This document shows, piece after piece, positions 15,601 to 22,348 of a DNA stretch of 22,915 bases. Position numbers and translations under genes: made by a program. This DNA comes from Phocaeicola plebeius (GTDB lineage: Bacteria; Bacteroidota; Bacteroidia; Bacteroidales; Bacteroidaceae): assembly GCA_004558305.1 (NCBI GenBank), contig SFDG01000038.1, positions 1 through 22,915 on the forward strand, given 5' to 3'. Position 1 is the stretch's first letter. Every line of letters begins with the position of its first letter. The notes beneath the pieces were generated by a model that was not told where the DNA came from, did no database searches, and was given only the letters and a program-made list of their open reading frames with translations.

Positions 15601-15662
15601 GTCCGTTCCATTTCATCGCATCCCCCCAACCATTACAAGAAGTACCTCAACAGACAAGAATT

Positions 15663-16232
15663 ATGCCCGGAAAACTCATTATCTTTTCCGCTCCTTCGGG
15701 TTCCGGAAAATCAACCATCATCAACTACCTGCTGCAGCATGAAGAACTGCGGCTTTGTTTCTCCATCTCTGCCACCAGCCGTCCCCCACGGGGTACCGAG
15801 CAGAACGGAGTGGAATATTTTTTCCTCACACCCGAGGAGTTCAAGCAGCGCATTGCCGACAACGAGTTCCTGGAATACGAGGAAGTCTATGCCGACCGTT
15901 TTTACGGCACCCTCAAGTCACAGGTTGAAAAGCAGCTGGCAGAAGGACAGAATGTCGTGTTCGATGTGGATGTCGTAGGAGGCTGCAACATCAAGAAATT
16001 CTACGGTGACCGCGCGCTCTCGGTCTTCATCCAGCCCCCTTCGGTAGAAGAGCTGCGCCGCCGGCTGGAAGGACGGGGCACCGATGCTCCCGAAGTGATT
16101 GAAAGCCGCATAGCCAAGGCGGAATATGAACTGAGCTTTGCCCCGAAGTTCGATGTCGTCATCGTCAACGATGAGCTGCAGAAAGCCCAGGCGGAAGCAC
16201 TTGACACACTCACCCACTTCCTCAACGACTGA
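15663..16232 (+). CDS. gmk: Guanylate kinase
   Basis: Guanylate kinase phosphorylates GMP to GDP with ATP and is needed for GTP and dGTP supply. The 189-aa protein has the P-loop APSGSGKS (10-17) and the GMP-binding segment SATSRPPRGTEQNGVEYFFL (36-55). EYEEVYADRFYGT and FDVDVVGG follow, then the lid region with IQPPSVEELRRRLEGRGTD. Length is normal for bacterial Gmk. It lies between yicC and a 58-aa membrane ORF, 14 bp before the latter. All are on one strand with nadD. Confidence 0.96.
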   Translation: MPGKLIIFSAPSGSGKSTIINYLLQHEELRLCFSISATSRPPRGTEQNGVEYFFLTPEEFKQRIADNEFLEYEEVYADRFYGTLKSQVEKQLAEGQNVVFDVDVVGGCNIKKFYGDRALSVFIQPPSVEELRRRLEGRGTDAPEVIESRIAKAEYELSFAPKFDVVIVNDELQKAQAEALDTLTHFLND

Positions 16233-16246
16233 TGAACGAATGAACC

Positions 16247-16423
16247 ATGGATAAAAGAAAAGCGCTGCGCCTGCTCTCCATCCTGAGCGGACTGATTTGT
16301 CTGAGTGCCGTCGCCATCGGTGTGATTGCCCTCGACAAGAAGGAATATGTCATTGCCATCGGCATGATGTTTGTCGCCGTCTGGCAAGTCTACAACCTGA
16401 TTACATGGAAACGTTACCGATAA
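16247..16423 (+). CDS. Small 58-aa two-helix membrane protein, unknown
   Basis: The ORF begins with ATG at 16247 and encodes MDKRKALRLLSILSGLICLS and onward, ending KRYR before TAA. Two hydrophobic helices are visible (about residues 8-29 and 34-53), separated by the charged turn DKKEY, with basic residues at both ends. This is the layout of a small inner-membrane protein with both ends in the cytoplasm. It starts 14 bp after the gmk stop and its end overlaps the nadD start by 19 bp, consistent with translational coupling. I do not recognise the family. Hydrophobicity pattern and tight packing argue for a real gene. Confidence 0.65.
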   Translation: MDKRKALRLLSILSGLICLSAVAIGVIALDKKEYVIAIGMMFVAVWQVYNLITWKRYR

Positions 16424-17043
16424 GGACCGGCATTTTCGGTGGATCGTTCAATCCTGTCCACATCGGCCATTTGGCCTTAGCCAACTACCTGTGCGAATAC
16501 GGGGAGTTGGACGAGGTATGGATGGTGGTATCCCCGCAGAATCCCTTCAAGAAAGACCAACAGCTACTGAACGATGACTTGCGTCTGGCGATGGTGGAAG
16601 CAGCTGTTGCCGGCTATCCCAAATTGAAAGCCTGCGATGTGGAGTTCCGTCTTCCCCGGCCTTCTTATATGATTTCGACTCTACGCCGACTGGAAACCGA
16701 TTATCCGGAACGCCGTTTCAGTCTCGTGATTGGAGCGGACAACTGGCTGGCATTCCGGCACTGGAAGGCAGCGGAGGAAATTCTCCGGGATTTCGATATC
16801 GTGGTCTATCCCCGTCCGGGGTATGCCATCGATACGGCCGCCCTCCCCGCTTCTGTCCGCCTTGTAGAGACCCCCCTGCTGGAAGTCAGTTCTACGTTCA
16901 TCCGCCGCGCGTTGCAAGAGGGGAAAGACATCCGTTATTTTATGCACCCTGCCTCGTACCGCCTGCTCTGCCCCTCGTCGTCTGCATCCATCGAAGCGGT
17001 CGGTCTGTCCGAGAATACGCCGTCAACTGAAAACAGCTTTTAG
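16405..17043 (+). CDS. nadD: Nicotinate-nucleotide adenylyltransferase
   Basis: NadD joins nicotinate mononucleotide with ATP to give nicotinic acid adenine dinucleotide, a late step of NAD synthesis. The 212-aa protein begins METLPIRTGIFGGSFNPVHI. GGSFNPVHIGH (12-22) is the nucleotidyltransferase HxGH-type motif, and SSTFIRR (162-168) is the ISSTxxR motif. RFSLVIGADNWLAFRHWK is the conserved substrate region. The ATG at 16405 was chosen because it sits just before the first beta strand; the upstream extension is the small membrane ORF in another frame. The C-terminal tail (after about residue 190) is Ser/Glu-rich and non-conserved, and overlaps the convergent DUF554 gene by 21 bp. Confidence 0.94.
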   Translation: METLPIRTGIFGGSFNPVHIGHLALANYLCEYGELDEVWMVVSPQNPFKKDQQLLNDDLRLAMVEAAVAGYPKLKACDVEFRLPRPSYMISTLRRLETDYPERRFSLVIGADNWLAFRHWKAAEEILRDFDIVVYPRPGYAIDTAALPASVRLVETPLLEVSSTFIRRALQEGKDIRYFMHPASYRLLCPSSSASIEAVGLSENTPSTENSF

Positions 17044-17724
17044 CAAGTAGAAAGCCACAGGGACCAGCAGACTGGGCAACAAGTCCACCGTCTTGCAGTC
17101 CTTGATTCCCAGAATGGAAAGTCCGGAACTGACAATCAGCACCCCACCAACAATACTGAGTTCCACCCGCATGGGTTCGGGCATGGCAGCACTGCAGCAA
17201 TAGGCTATCAGGTAAAACATCCCCTGCCAGCAGAACAAGACCGGAGCAGCCAGAAGCATAATCCAGCCATAGGAAGCAGCGAGAACTGCCGAAGTGACGA
17301 AATCCAGCGTAGCATTGGTATACAGGAACGTATTGCCCGGTTCGTCCATGGCCCACCCGTGGCTGGGAGACAGAGCCGACAACAAAGGGCCGACAATCGA
17401 AAAGGTACCAATGCAATACAACAGGATGCCGGTCACCAGTCCGTTGACGGCTCCCCGGTTCTTCTCGGATACCCGATTGATGCGTTCCGACAACTCCAGC
17501 CGAGTACCGACGATGGCCCCCACCGCCAGGCTGAGGATGAACAGCACAGGATATTCGCTCTTGGCCATGTTGGGCAAGGCGGCATTCGCCCCCAACACCA
17601 GACAGCAAAGTCCCAGTCCGTTGAACAGAGCTTTTTTGTATTTCTCACCGATACCGGTGCGGAGCAATGCCCCGAACGTTCCTCCCACCAGAATGGTAGC
17701 TGTATTGACAATGGTTCCTAACAT
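17023..17724 (-). CDS. DUF554 family membrane protein
   Basis: A 233-aa integral membrane protein with about seven hydrophobic segments. It starts MLGTIVNTATILVGGTFGAL, the hallmark of the DUF554 (YdfK-like) family. Further conserved features are GLGLCCLVLG, AVGAIVGTRLELSERI, the middle segment NGLVTGILLYCIGTFSIVGP and a terminal GGVLIVSSGLSILGIKD. The function of this family is not established; transport is often assumed. Its 3' end overlaps nadD's 3' end by 21 bp on the opposite strand. A minus-strand TATATTTG (17800-17793) lies about 69 bp upstream and may be its promoter. Confidence 0.9.
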   Translation of the reverse strand: MLGTIVNTATILVGGTFGALLRTGIGEKYKKALFNGLGLCCLVLGANAALPNMAKSEYPVLFILSLAVGAIVGTRLELSERINRVSEKNRGAVNGLVTGILLYCIGTFSIVGPLLSALSPSHGWAMDEPGNTFLYTNATLDFVTSAVLAASYGWIMLLAAPVLFCWQGMFYLIAYCCSAAMPEPMRVELSIVGGVLIVSSGLSILGIKDCKTVDLLPSLLVPVAFYLLKAVFS

Positions 17725-17792
17725 ATATCGTTCATTCCTTGCTTCTCTTTATTTTTTATGGTTTCGTCTCTTGTTTCCGAACAAATCGGCGG

Positions 17793-17800
17793 CAAATATA
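17793..17800 (-). promoter_or_regulatory. -7 box upstream of the DUF554 gene
   Basis: Minus-strand TATATTTG matches TAnnTTTG. A GTTG (17824-17821) stands in for the -33 box at 20 bp. The expected leader is about 60 nt. Confidence 0.5.
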
Positions 17801-17925
17801 GCGATTTACTTTCATTACGCCAACGGATTGGCCTCAAAAAAGCCACTCGTATCTTCCTATCTGCCTACCCGGCGACGGAAGGAGCCGAAATCTCTGCGAT
17901 TCTTTTCCGTTTCGAAAATATTGCC

Positions 17926-17933
17926 TATCTTTG
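17926..17933 (+). promoter_or_regulatory. -7 box of thyA
   Basis: TATCTTTG lies 30 bp before the thyA ATG and overlaps the TTG at 17931 that would extend the ORF. This supports the downstream ATG as the true start. The -33 region is T-rich (17903-17906) but has no exact TTTG. Confidence 0.55.
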
Positions 17934-17963
17934 CCGGACATTACCAACCAAGCAAGTACTGCC

Positions 17964-18758
17964 ATGAAACAATATTTAGACCTGCTGCAGCGCATCCGTA
18001 CCGAGGGTGTCCGCAAGGAGGACCGCACAGGAACGGGCACCGTCAGTGTGTTCGGCCACCAGATGCGGTTCAACCTGGAGGACGGCTTTCCTTTGGTCAC
18101 CACCAAGAAGCTGCATTTGAAATCCATCATCCACGAACTGCTGTGGTTCCTGAAAGGGGACACAAACGTAAAGTATCTGCAAGAGAACGGCGTAAGAATC
18201 TGGAATGAATGGGCCGACGAAGACGGAGATCTGGGCCATATCTACGGATACCAGTGGCGCTCCTGGCCCGACTACGAAGGAGGATCAATCGACCAGATTA
18301 CCGAAGCGGTGGAAACCATCCGCCACAACCCAGACTCCCGGCGCATCATCGTGAATGCCTGGAATGTGGCCGACTTGAAGCACATGAACCTGCCGCCTTG
18401 CCACATGTTCTTCCAGTTCTACGTGGCCGATGGACGGCTCAGCCTGCAGATGTACCAGCGCAGTGCCGACTCTTTCCTCGGCGTTCCCTTCAACATCGCT
18501 TCGTATGCGCTGCTGCTGCAGATGATGGCGCAAGTGACGGGACTGAAGGCCGGCGACTTTATCCATACGTTGGGCGATGCACACATCTATCTGAACCATC
18601 TGGAACAGGTGGACCTGCAACTGACCCGTTCCCCGCGCCCCTTGCCGAAGATGGTCCTCAATCCCGAAGTGAAGAACATTTTCGACTTCCGCTACGAAGA
18701 TTTCCGGCTGGAAGGCTATGACCCGTGGCCGCACATTGCCGGAAAAGTATCTGTTTAA
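17964..18758 (+). CDS. thyA: Thymidylate synthase
   Basis: ThyA methylates dUMP to dTMP using 5,10-methylenetetrahydrofolate and releases dihydrofolate. The ATG at 17964 gives MKQYLDLLQRIRTEGVRKED and exactly 264 aa, the same length as the E. coli enzyme. The nucleophile C146 is in LPPCHMFFQFYV. RTGTGTVSVFGHQMRFNLED near residue 20, QRSADSFLGVPFN, and the folate-site HTLGDAHIY complete the family pattern. The in-frame TTG at 17931 lies inside the promoter box and was rejected. folA follows after 17 bp, so the two form an operon that recycles the dihydrofolate made here. Confidence 0.97.
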   Translation: MKQYLDLLQRIRTEGVRKEDRTGTGTVSVFGHQMRFNLEDGFPLVTTKKLHLKSIIHELLWFLKGDTNVKYLQENGVRIWNEWADEDGDLGHIYGYQWRSWPDYEGGSIDQITEAVETIRHNPDSRRIIVNAWNVADLKHMNLPPCHMFFQFYVADGRLSLQMYQRSADSFLGVPFNIASYALLLQMMAQVTGLKAGDFIHTLGDAHIYLNHLEQVDLQLTRSPRPLPKMVLNPEVKNIFDFRYEDFRLEGYDPWPHIAGKVSV

Positions 18759-18775
18759 CCCTTGAAACGAACGAC

Positions 18776-19261
18776 ATGATTTCACTGATTGCAGCCGTGA
18801 ACCGCAATCACGGCATCGGAAAGGGCAACGAACTGCTGTATTGGCTGCCCAACGACCTGAAACGATTCAAGGCCCTGACCACGGGGCACACCATCATTAT
18901 GGGACGCAAGACGTTCGAGTCGCTCCCGAAGGGGGCATTGCCCAACCGCCGCAACATCGTGCTGAGCCGACAGGATCTGCAGTTGCCCGGAGCAGAATGC
19001 TTCCACTCCCTGGAAGCTGCCTTGCAAGCTTGCCCGGGAGAAGAAGAAACGTTCATCATCGGCGGTGCCAGTCTGTATGCCACCGCCTTTCCACTGGCAG
19101 ACCGCCTTTACATTACGGAAGTGGAGGACAGCCAGAAGGAGGCCGATGTCTTTTTCCCGGCGATTGATCCTGCCGTATGGCAAGAAAAAAGCAGAGAATG
19201 TCATTCGGCAGACGAAAGACATCTCTACTCTTATTGTTTCGTTGACTACGAACGTCGCTGA
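18776..19261 (+). CDS. folA: Dihydrofolate reductase
   Basis: DHFR reduces dihydrofolate to tetrahydrofolate with NADPH, restoring the cofactor oxidised by ThyA. The 161-aa protein starts MISLIAAVNRNHGIGKGNEL. It has W23-L-P-N-D27, with the catalytic acid D27, then GHTIIMGRKTFESLPKGALPNRRNIVLSR (NADPH-binding) and FIIGGASLYATAFPLADRLYITEV. Size is normal for the chromosomal enzyme and there is no sign of a plasmid-type trimethoprim-resistant variant. The ATG at 18776 was chosen because the upstream in-frame stretch overlaps thyA and the family starts with MxSLIAA. Its stop is 12 bp from the convergent Lrp/AsnC stop. Confidence 0.96.
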   Translation: MISLIAAVNRNHGIGKGNELLYWLPNDLKRFKALTTGHTIIMGRKTFESLPKGALPNRRNIVLSRQDLQLPGAECFHSLEAALQACPGEEETFIIGGASLYATAFPLADRLYITEVEDSQKEADVFFPAIDPAVWQEKSRECHSADERHLYSYCFVDYERR

Positions 19262-19273
19262 CCGTCCGGCCTG

Positions 19274-19759
19274 TCATTCCTCCTCGTCATCATCCGCCAG
19301 GTCCATAATAGGCATCTGGCGTTTGATGGCCTCGCGGAACGAGATAAGGGTTTCCGAACGGGAAAGGCCTAAAGGTTGCAGCTTGTCATGGATAATGCTG
19401 AGCAGATGATGATTGTTCTTGGCATAGATTTTGATGAACATATCATACTTGCCGGTAGTAAAATGACATTCCACTACTTCGGGAATATTCTGAAGGGCTG
19501 CGGTGACGGTATCAAACTGCTCCGGGTCTTTCAAGTACAGACCGATATAGGCACAGGTTTCATAACCGACCTTCTCTGGGTCGATGACAAACTCGGAACC
19601 TTTCAGGACACCGAGATGCGTCAGCTTCTGGATACGTTGGTGGATGGCTGCACCGGACACGTTGCAGGCACGCGCGACTTCAAGGAACGGTATGCGGGCA
19701 TTGTTGGCAATTAGCTGCAGAATCTGCTCGTCTAACTTATCGATTTGATGATGTCCCAT
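19274..19759 (-). CDS. Lrp/AsnC family transcriptional regulator
   Basis: A 161-aa regulator. Residues about 7-52 form the Lrp winged helix-turn-helix (LDEQILQLIANNARIPFLEV, then NVSGAAIHQRIQKLTHLGVL). Residues about 66-145 form the RAM ligand-sensing domain (YIGLYLKD, PEVVECHFTTGKYDMFIKIY, and ETLISFREAIKRQMP). Such proteins are octameric or dimeric sensors of amino acids or other small effectors. The C-terminus is unusually acidic (DLADDDEEE). A minus-strand TATCTTTG (19795-19788) gives it a short leader. It diverges from the M64 peptidase across a 132-bp gap, so it may regulate that gene or itself; no clear operator was seen. Confidence 0.93.
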   Translation of the reverse strand: MGHHQIDKLDEQILQLIANNARIPFLEVARACNVSGAAIHQRIQKLTHLGVLKGSEFVIDPEKVGYETCAYIGLYLKDPEQFDTVTAALQNIPEVVECHFTTGKYDMFIKIYAKNNHHLLSIIHDKLQPLGLSRSETLISFREAIKRQMPIMDLADDDEEE

Positions 19760-19787
19760 AGGGCTTCGTTGGTTTGGTTAGTGAGCG

Positions 19788-19795
19788 CAAAGATA
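19788..19795 (-). promoter_or_regulatory. -7 box of the Lrp/AsnC regulator
   Basis: Minus-strand TATCTTTG, an exact TAnnTTTG match, 29 bp before the start codon. No -33 TTTG is present at the normal distance. Confidence 0.5.
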
Positions 19796-19891
19796 CAATT
19801 TCTGTTTCATATAAAAACGACCTGCCCACAAATTTGTAACTTTACGCACGAATTTAACGCTAAAATACTATTTTTTGTCTTCAAGAAACGA

Positions 19892-21187
19892 ATGAATATG
19901 TTGAAACAAGCTACTACTTTTGTATTGGGCTGCTGCCTGTTCGGTGCAGTACAAGCCCAGAACTTCAGCGACTATTTTGAAGAAAAGACGCTGAGACTCG
20001 ACTATGTGTTTACCGGCGATGCGTCACAACAGGCCATCTACCTGGACGAACTGGTGCAACTGCCTCAATGGGCCGGCCGCCGTCACCACCTGGACCGTCT
20101 TCCGCTGGAAGGTAACGGTGAAATCACGGTGCGCGACAAGGCTTCGCAACAGGTCATCTATCGTACCTCCTTCTCCAGTCTGTTCCAGGAATGGCTGGGA
20201 GAAGACGAGGCCCGGCATGCCCGCAGGAGTTTTGAAAACACCTTCCTTGTCCCCTTTCCGCTGAAAGAAGCGACAGTCACCATCGAGCTGCGGGATGCGC
20301 ACCGGAAGGTAACGACCTCACTGACCCATGAAGTCAATCCGAAGGACATCCTCATCCACACCAAAGGACATGCATACATCACTCCCCACCAGTATTTGCT
20401 GAAAAGCGGTGACGAAGCCGACTGCATTGATGTGGCTATTCTTGCCGAAGGGTATACGGCCAGCGAAATGGAACTGTTCTACCAGGATGCACAGCGTACC
20501 TGCGATGCACTTTTCGACCACGAGCCCTTCAAACGGATGAAGGACAAGTTCAACATTGTGGCCGTAGCCAGTGAATCTGCCGACAGCGGTGTAAGCATTC
20601 CGCGCAACGGCGAATGGAAGCAGACAGCCGTCAGTTCACATTTCGACACCTTCTATTCCGACCGCTACCTGACCACACGCAGCGTGAAGAGCATCCACAA
20701 CTGGCTGGCCGGCATTCCGTATGAACACATCATCATCTTGGCCAATACGGACACTTATGGCGGTGGCGGTATCTACAATTCCTATACGCTGACAACGGCC
20801 CATCATGCCTTGTTCCGTCCGGTGGTGGTCCATGAATTCGGCCATAGTTTCGGAGGACTGGCGGACGAATATGCTTACAGTGACGACCCCAGTCCACTCT
20901 ATCCGTACGAAGTGGAGCCATGGGAGCGGAACATCACAACGATGGTGAATTTCGACAGCAAATGGAAAGACATGCTCCCCGAAGGCACTCAGGTCCCCAC
21001 TCCGGTCGTGACCGATCCGACGAAGACTTACACGCAAGTTGGCGTATATGAAGGAGCCGGTTACTCGAAAAAAGGCATTTACCGGCCGGTGACGGCCTGC
21101 CGCATGAGAGACAACGAGGTTCCGGCATTCTGTCCTGTCTGTCAGCGTGCGCTGGAACAGCTCATCCTATTCTATACTGAAAAATAA
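19892..21187 (+). CDS. Secreted M64-family (IgA peptidase-type) metallopeptidase
   Basis: A 431-aa protein with a signal peptide (MNMLKQATTFVLGCCLFGAVQA, cleavage probably before Q23). An N-terminal beta-rich domain of about 130 residues is typical of Bacteroidetes M64 proteins. It is followed by a catalytic domain with HEFGHSFGGLADEY (H314, E315, H318, D325), the HExxHxxGxxD zinc motif. Upstream of it, VDVAILAEGYT-like (IDVAILAEGYTASEMELFY) marks the M64 start, and CRMRDNEVPAFCPVCQRALE closes the domain with a cysteine group. Family M64 is named for the Clostridium ramosum IgA peptidase, but most gut Bacteroidetes members have no tested substrate. Start chosen at the signal peptide; 19898 is an alternative ATG. 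The gene is followed by the GNAT gene after 40 bp. Confidence 0.9.
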   Translation: MNMLKQATTFVLGCCLFGAVQAQNFSDYFEEKTLRLDYVFTGDASQQAIYLDELVQLPQWAGRRHHLDRLPLEGNGEITVRDKASQQVIYRTSFSSLFQEWLGEDEARHARRSFENTFLVPFPLKEATVTIELRDAHRKVTTSLTHEVNPKDILIHTKGHAYITPHQYLLKSGDEADCIDVAILAEGYTASEMELFYQDAQRTCDALFDHEPFKRMKDKFNIVAVASESADSGVSIPRNGEWKQTAVSSHFDTFYSDRYLTTRSVKSIHNWLAGIPYEHIIILANTDTYGGGGIYNSYTLTTAHHALFRPVVVHEFGHSFGGLADEYAYSDDPSPLYPYEVEPWERNITTMVNFDSKWKDMLPEGTQVPTPVVTDPTKTYTQVGVYEGAGYSKKGIYRPVTACRMRDNEVPAFCPVCQRALEQLILFYTEK

Positions 21188-21227
21188 ACGTAAACGATAT
21201 ACCTCATTCATTGATAACAGAACGAAC

Positions 21228-21782
21228 ATGTTACATTTACAACGCATCCATACCCATCACCCCCACTATCCCTTCGTGGAAGCACTGCTGCACAGTGCTT
21301 TCCCCGAAGCGGAAAGGCGCGACGACCTGGAACAGCGCGAACAGACCGACCATCACCCCCTATTCCACTGCTACCTGGTCACTGATACGGACGGAAAGAC
21401 AGAAGAACAGCCGGTAGGACTTATCACCGTATGGCGACTGGAAGGGTTCAGCTACGTAGAACATCTGGCTACATCGGCCACAGTCCGCAATCAAGGCTAC
21501 GGCCGACGCATTCTGGAGGCACTCCGGAAAGAAGTACAGGGACTACTCATCCTCGAAGTGGAGCCGCCGACGGACGAAATGAGCCGCCGACGCATCGGGT
21601 TCTACCGCCGCTGCGGCTTCTCGCTCTGCGAGCTTCCTTATCTCCAACCCCCTTACCGAAAAGGCGACCATCCATTCCCGCTTCTGCTGATGTTCGACGG
21701 AGCAGACAGTATCGATGCTTCCTTCGACCACATCCGCCGGAGTATCTACCGCATCGTTTATCGGGTAGCAGATGCCCTATAA
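21228..21782 (+). CDS. GNAT family N-acetyltransferase
   Basis: A 184-aa cytoplasmic protein with the GNAT fold. The acetyl-CoA-binding motif A is VRNQGYGRRILEALR, with Q-x-x-G-x-G seen as Q-G-Y-G-R-R (near residues 88-98). It is preceded by the beta strand VEHLATSATV. IGFYRRCGF follows as motif B. The acceptor substrate is unknown. The ATG at 21228 was chosen over the upstream extension because that stretch overlaps the M64 gene. A C-terminal extension of about 40 residues (SIDASFDHIRRSIYRIVYRV) goes beyond the core domain. The gene ends just before a bidirectional terminator. Confidence 0.85.
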   Translation: MLHLQRIHTHHPHYPFVEALLHSAFPEAERRDDLEQREQTDHHPLFHCYLVTDTDGKTEEQPVGLITVWRLEGFSYVEHLATSATVRNQGYGRRILEALRKEVQGLLILEVEPPTDEMSRRRIGFYRRCGFSLCELPYLQPPYRKGDHPFPLLLMFDGADSIDASFDHIRRSIYRIVYRVADAL

Positions 21783-21825
21783 TCCCTAAGACATCGCTAC
21801 ATCCCCGATTTATCAGCAGACATCA

Positions 21826-21863
21826 AAAAAAGGATGCTTCCTGAATGGAAAGCATCCTTTTTT
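21826..21863. terminator. Bidirectional terminator between GNAT and exbD
   Basis: AAAAAAGGATGCTT (21826-21839) pairs perfectly with AAGCATCCTTTTTT (21850-21863) across a 10-nt loop. T-runs follow the stem core on both strands, so it can terminate the plus-strand GNAT gene and the minus-strand exbD unit. Confidence 0.9.
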
Positions 21864-21881
21864 ATAATAGCGAGTCAACTA

Positions 21882-22346
21882 TTACATACGCTGAGTAGCA
21901 GAATAGTTAATCTTCAATGCATACGCCTGACGCAGGGCTTGCTTCACTTCCGTTACGATACCCATCTTGGTCTTGGCATCCACTTTCAGTGATACAGTCA
22001 TGAACGGCTTGTCTTCTTCCTTCATGTTTTCACGTTCCTGGTAGATGTAGTCCTGTACTTCAGTCGATTCTGCAAACTTATCGTTCAGCTGAATACGGTC
22101 GGAAGTACCCATCTTCTTCTGGAATTCAGGCATCGGCTTACCGATATAGATGAACGATACCAACGACTTCTTTTCCAGTTTTTCCAGTTCTGTAGCCTGC
22201 GGCACTTTAAACTGCACCTTCAAGGTCACTTCACGCATGGTTGTTACAATCATGAAGAAGAACAACATGGTAAAGATAAGGTCAGGCAATGAAGAAGTAT
22301 TCAGCTCCGGCATGCCCCGCTTACCTGTCTTGTTAAATTTTCCCAT
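21882..22346 (-). CDS. exbD: ExbD/TolR biopolymer transporter (second of a tandem pair)
   Basis: ExbD works with ExbB and TonB to use the proton gradient for outer-membrane uptake. The 154-aa protein has a short cytoplasmic N-terminus (MGKFNKTGKRGMPELNTSSL) and one membrane helix (about residues 21-41, PDLIFTMLFFFMIVTTM) containing the proton-relay aspartate D22. A periplasmic domain ends VKQALRQAYALKINYS. It begins 2 bp after the stop of the other exbD-like gene. A GGAGG lies 10 nt before its ATG, inside that gene's last codons, a rare Shine-Dalgarno-like site for this organism. Gut Bacteroidetes commonly carry two exbD genes in a row downstream of exbB and tonB. Confidence 0.9.
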   Translation of the reverse strand: MGKFNKTGKRGMPELNTSSLPDLIFTMLFFFMIVTTMREVTLKVQFKVPQATELEKLEKKSLVSFIYIGKPMPEFQKKMGTSDRIQLNDKFAESTEVQDYIYQERENMKEEDKPFMTVSLKVDAKTKMGIVTEVKQALRQAYALKINYSATQRM

Positions 22347-22348
22347 AA

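Noticed and set aside
17758..17967. 69-aa plus-strand ORF before thyA
   Set aside because: It runs through the DUF554 and thyA promoter boxes and ends inside the thyA start; no recognisable motif.
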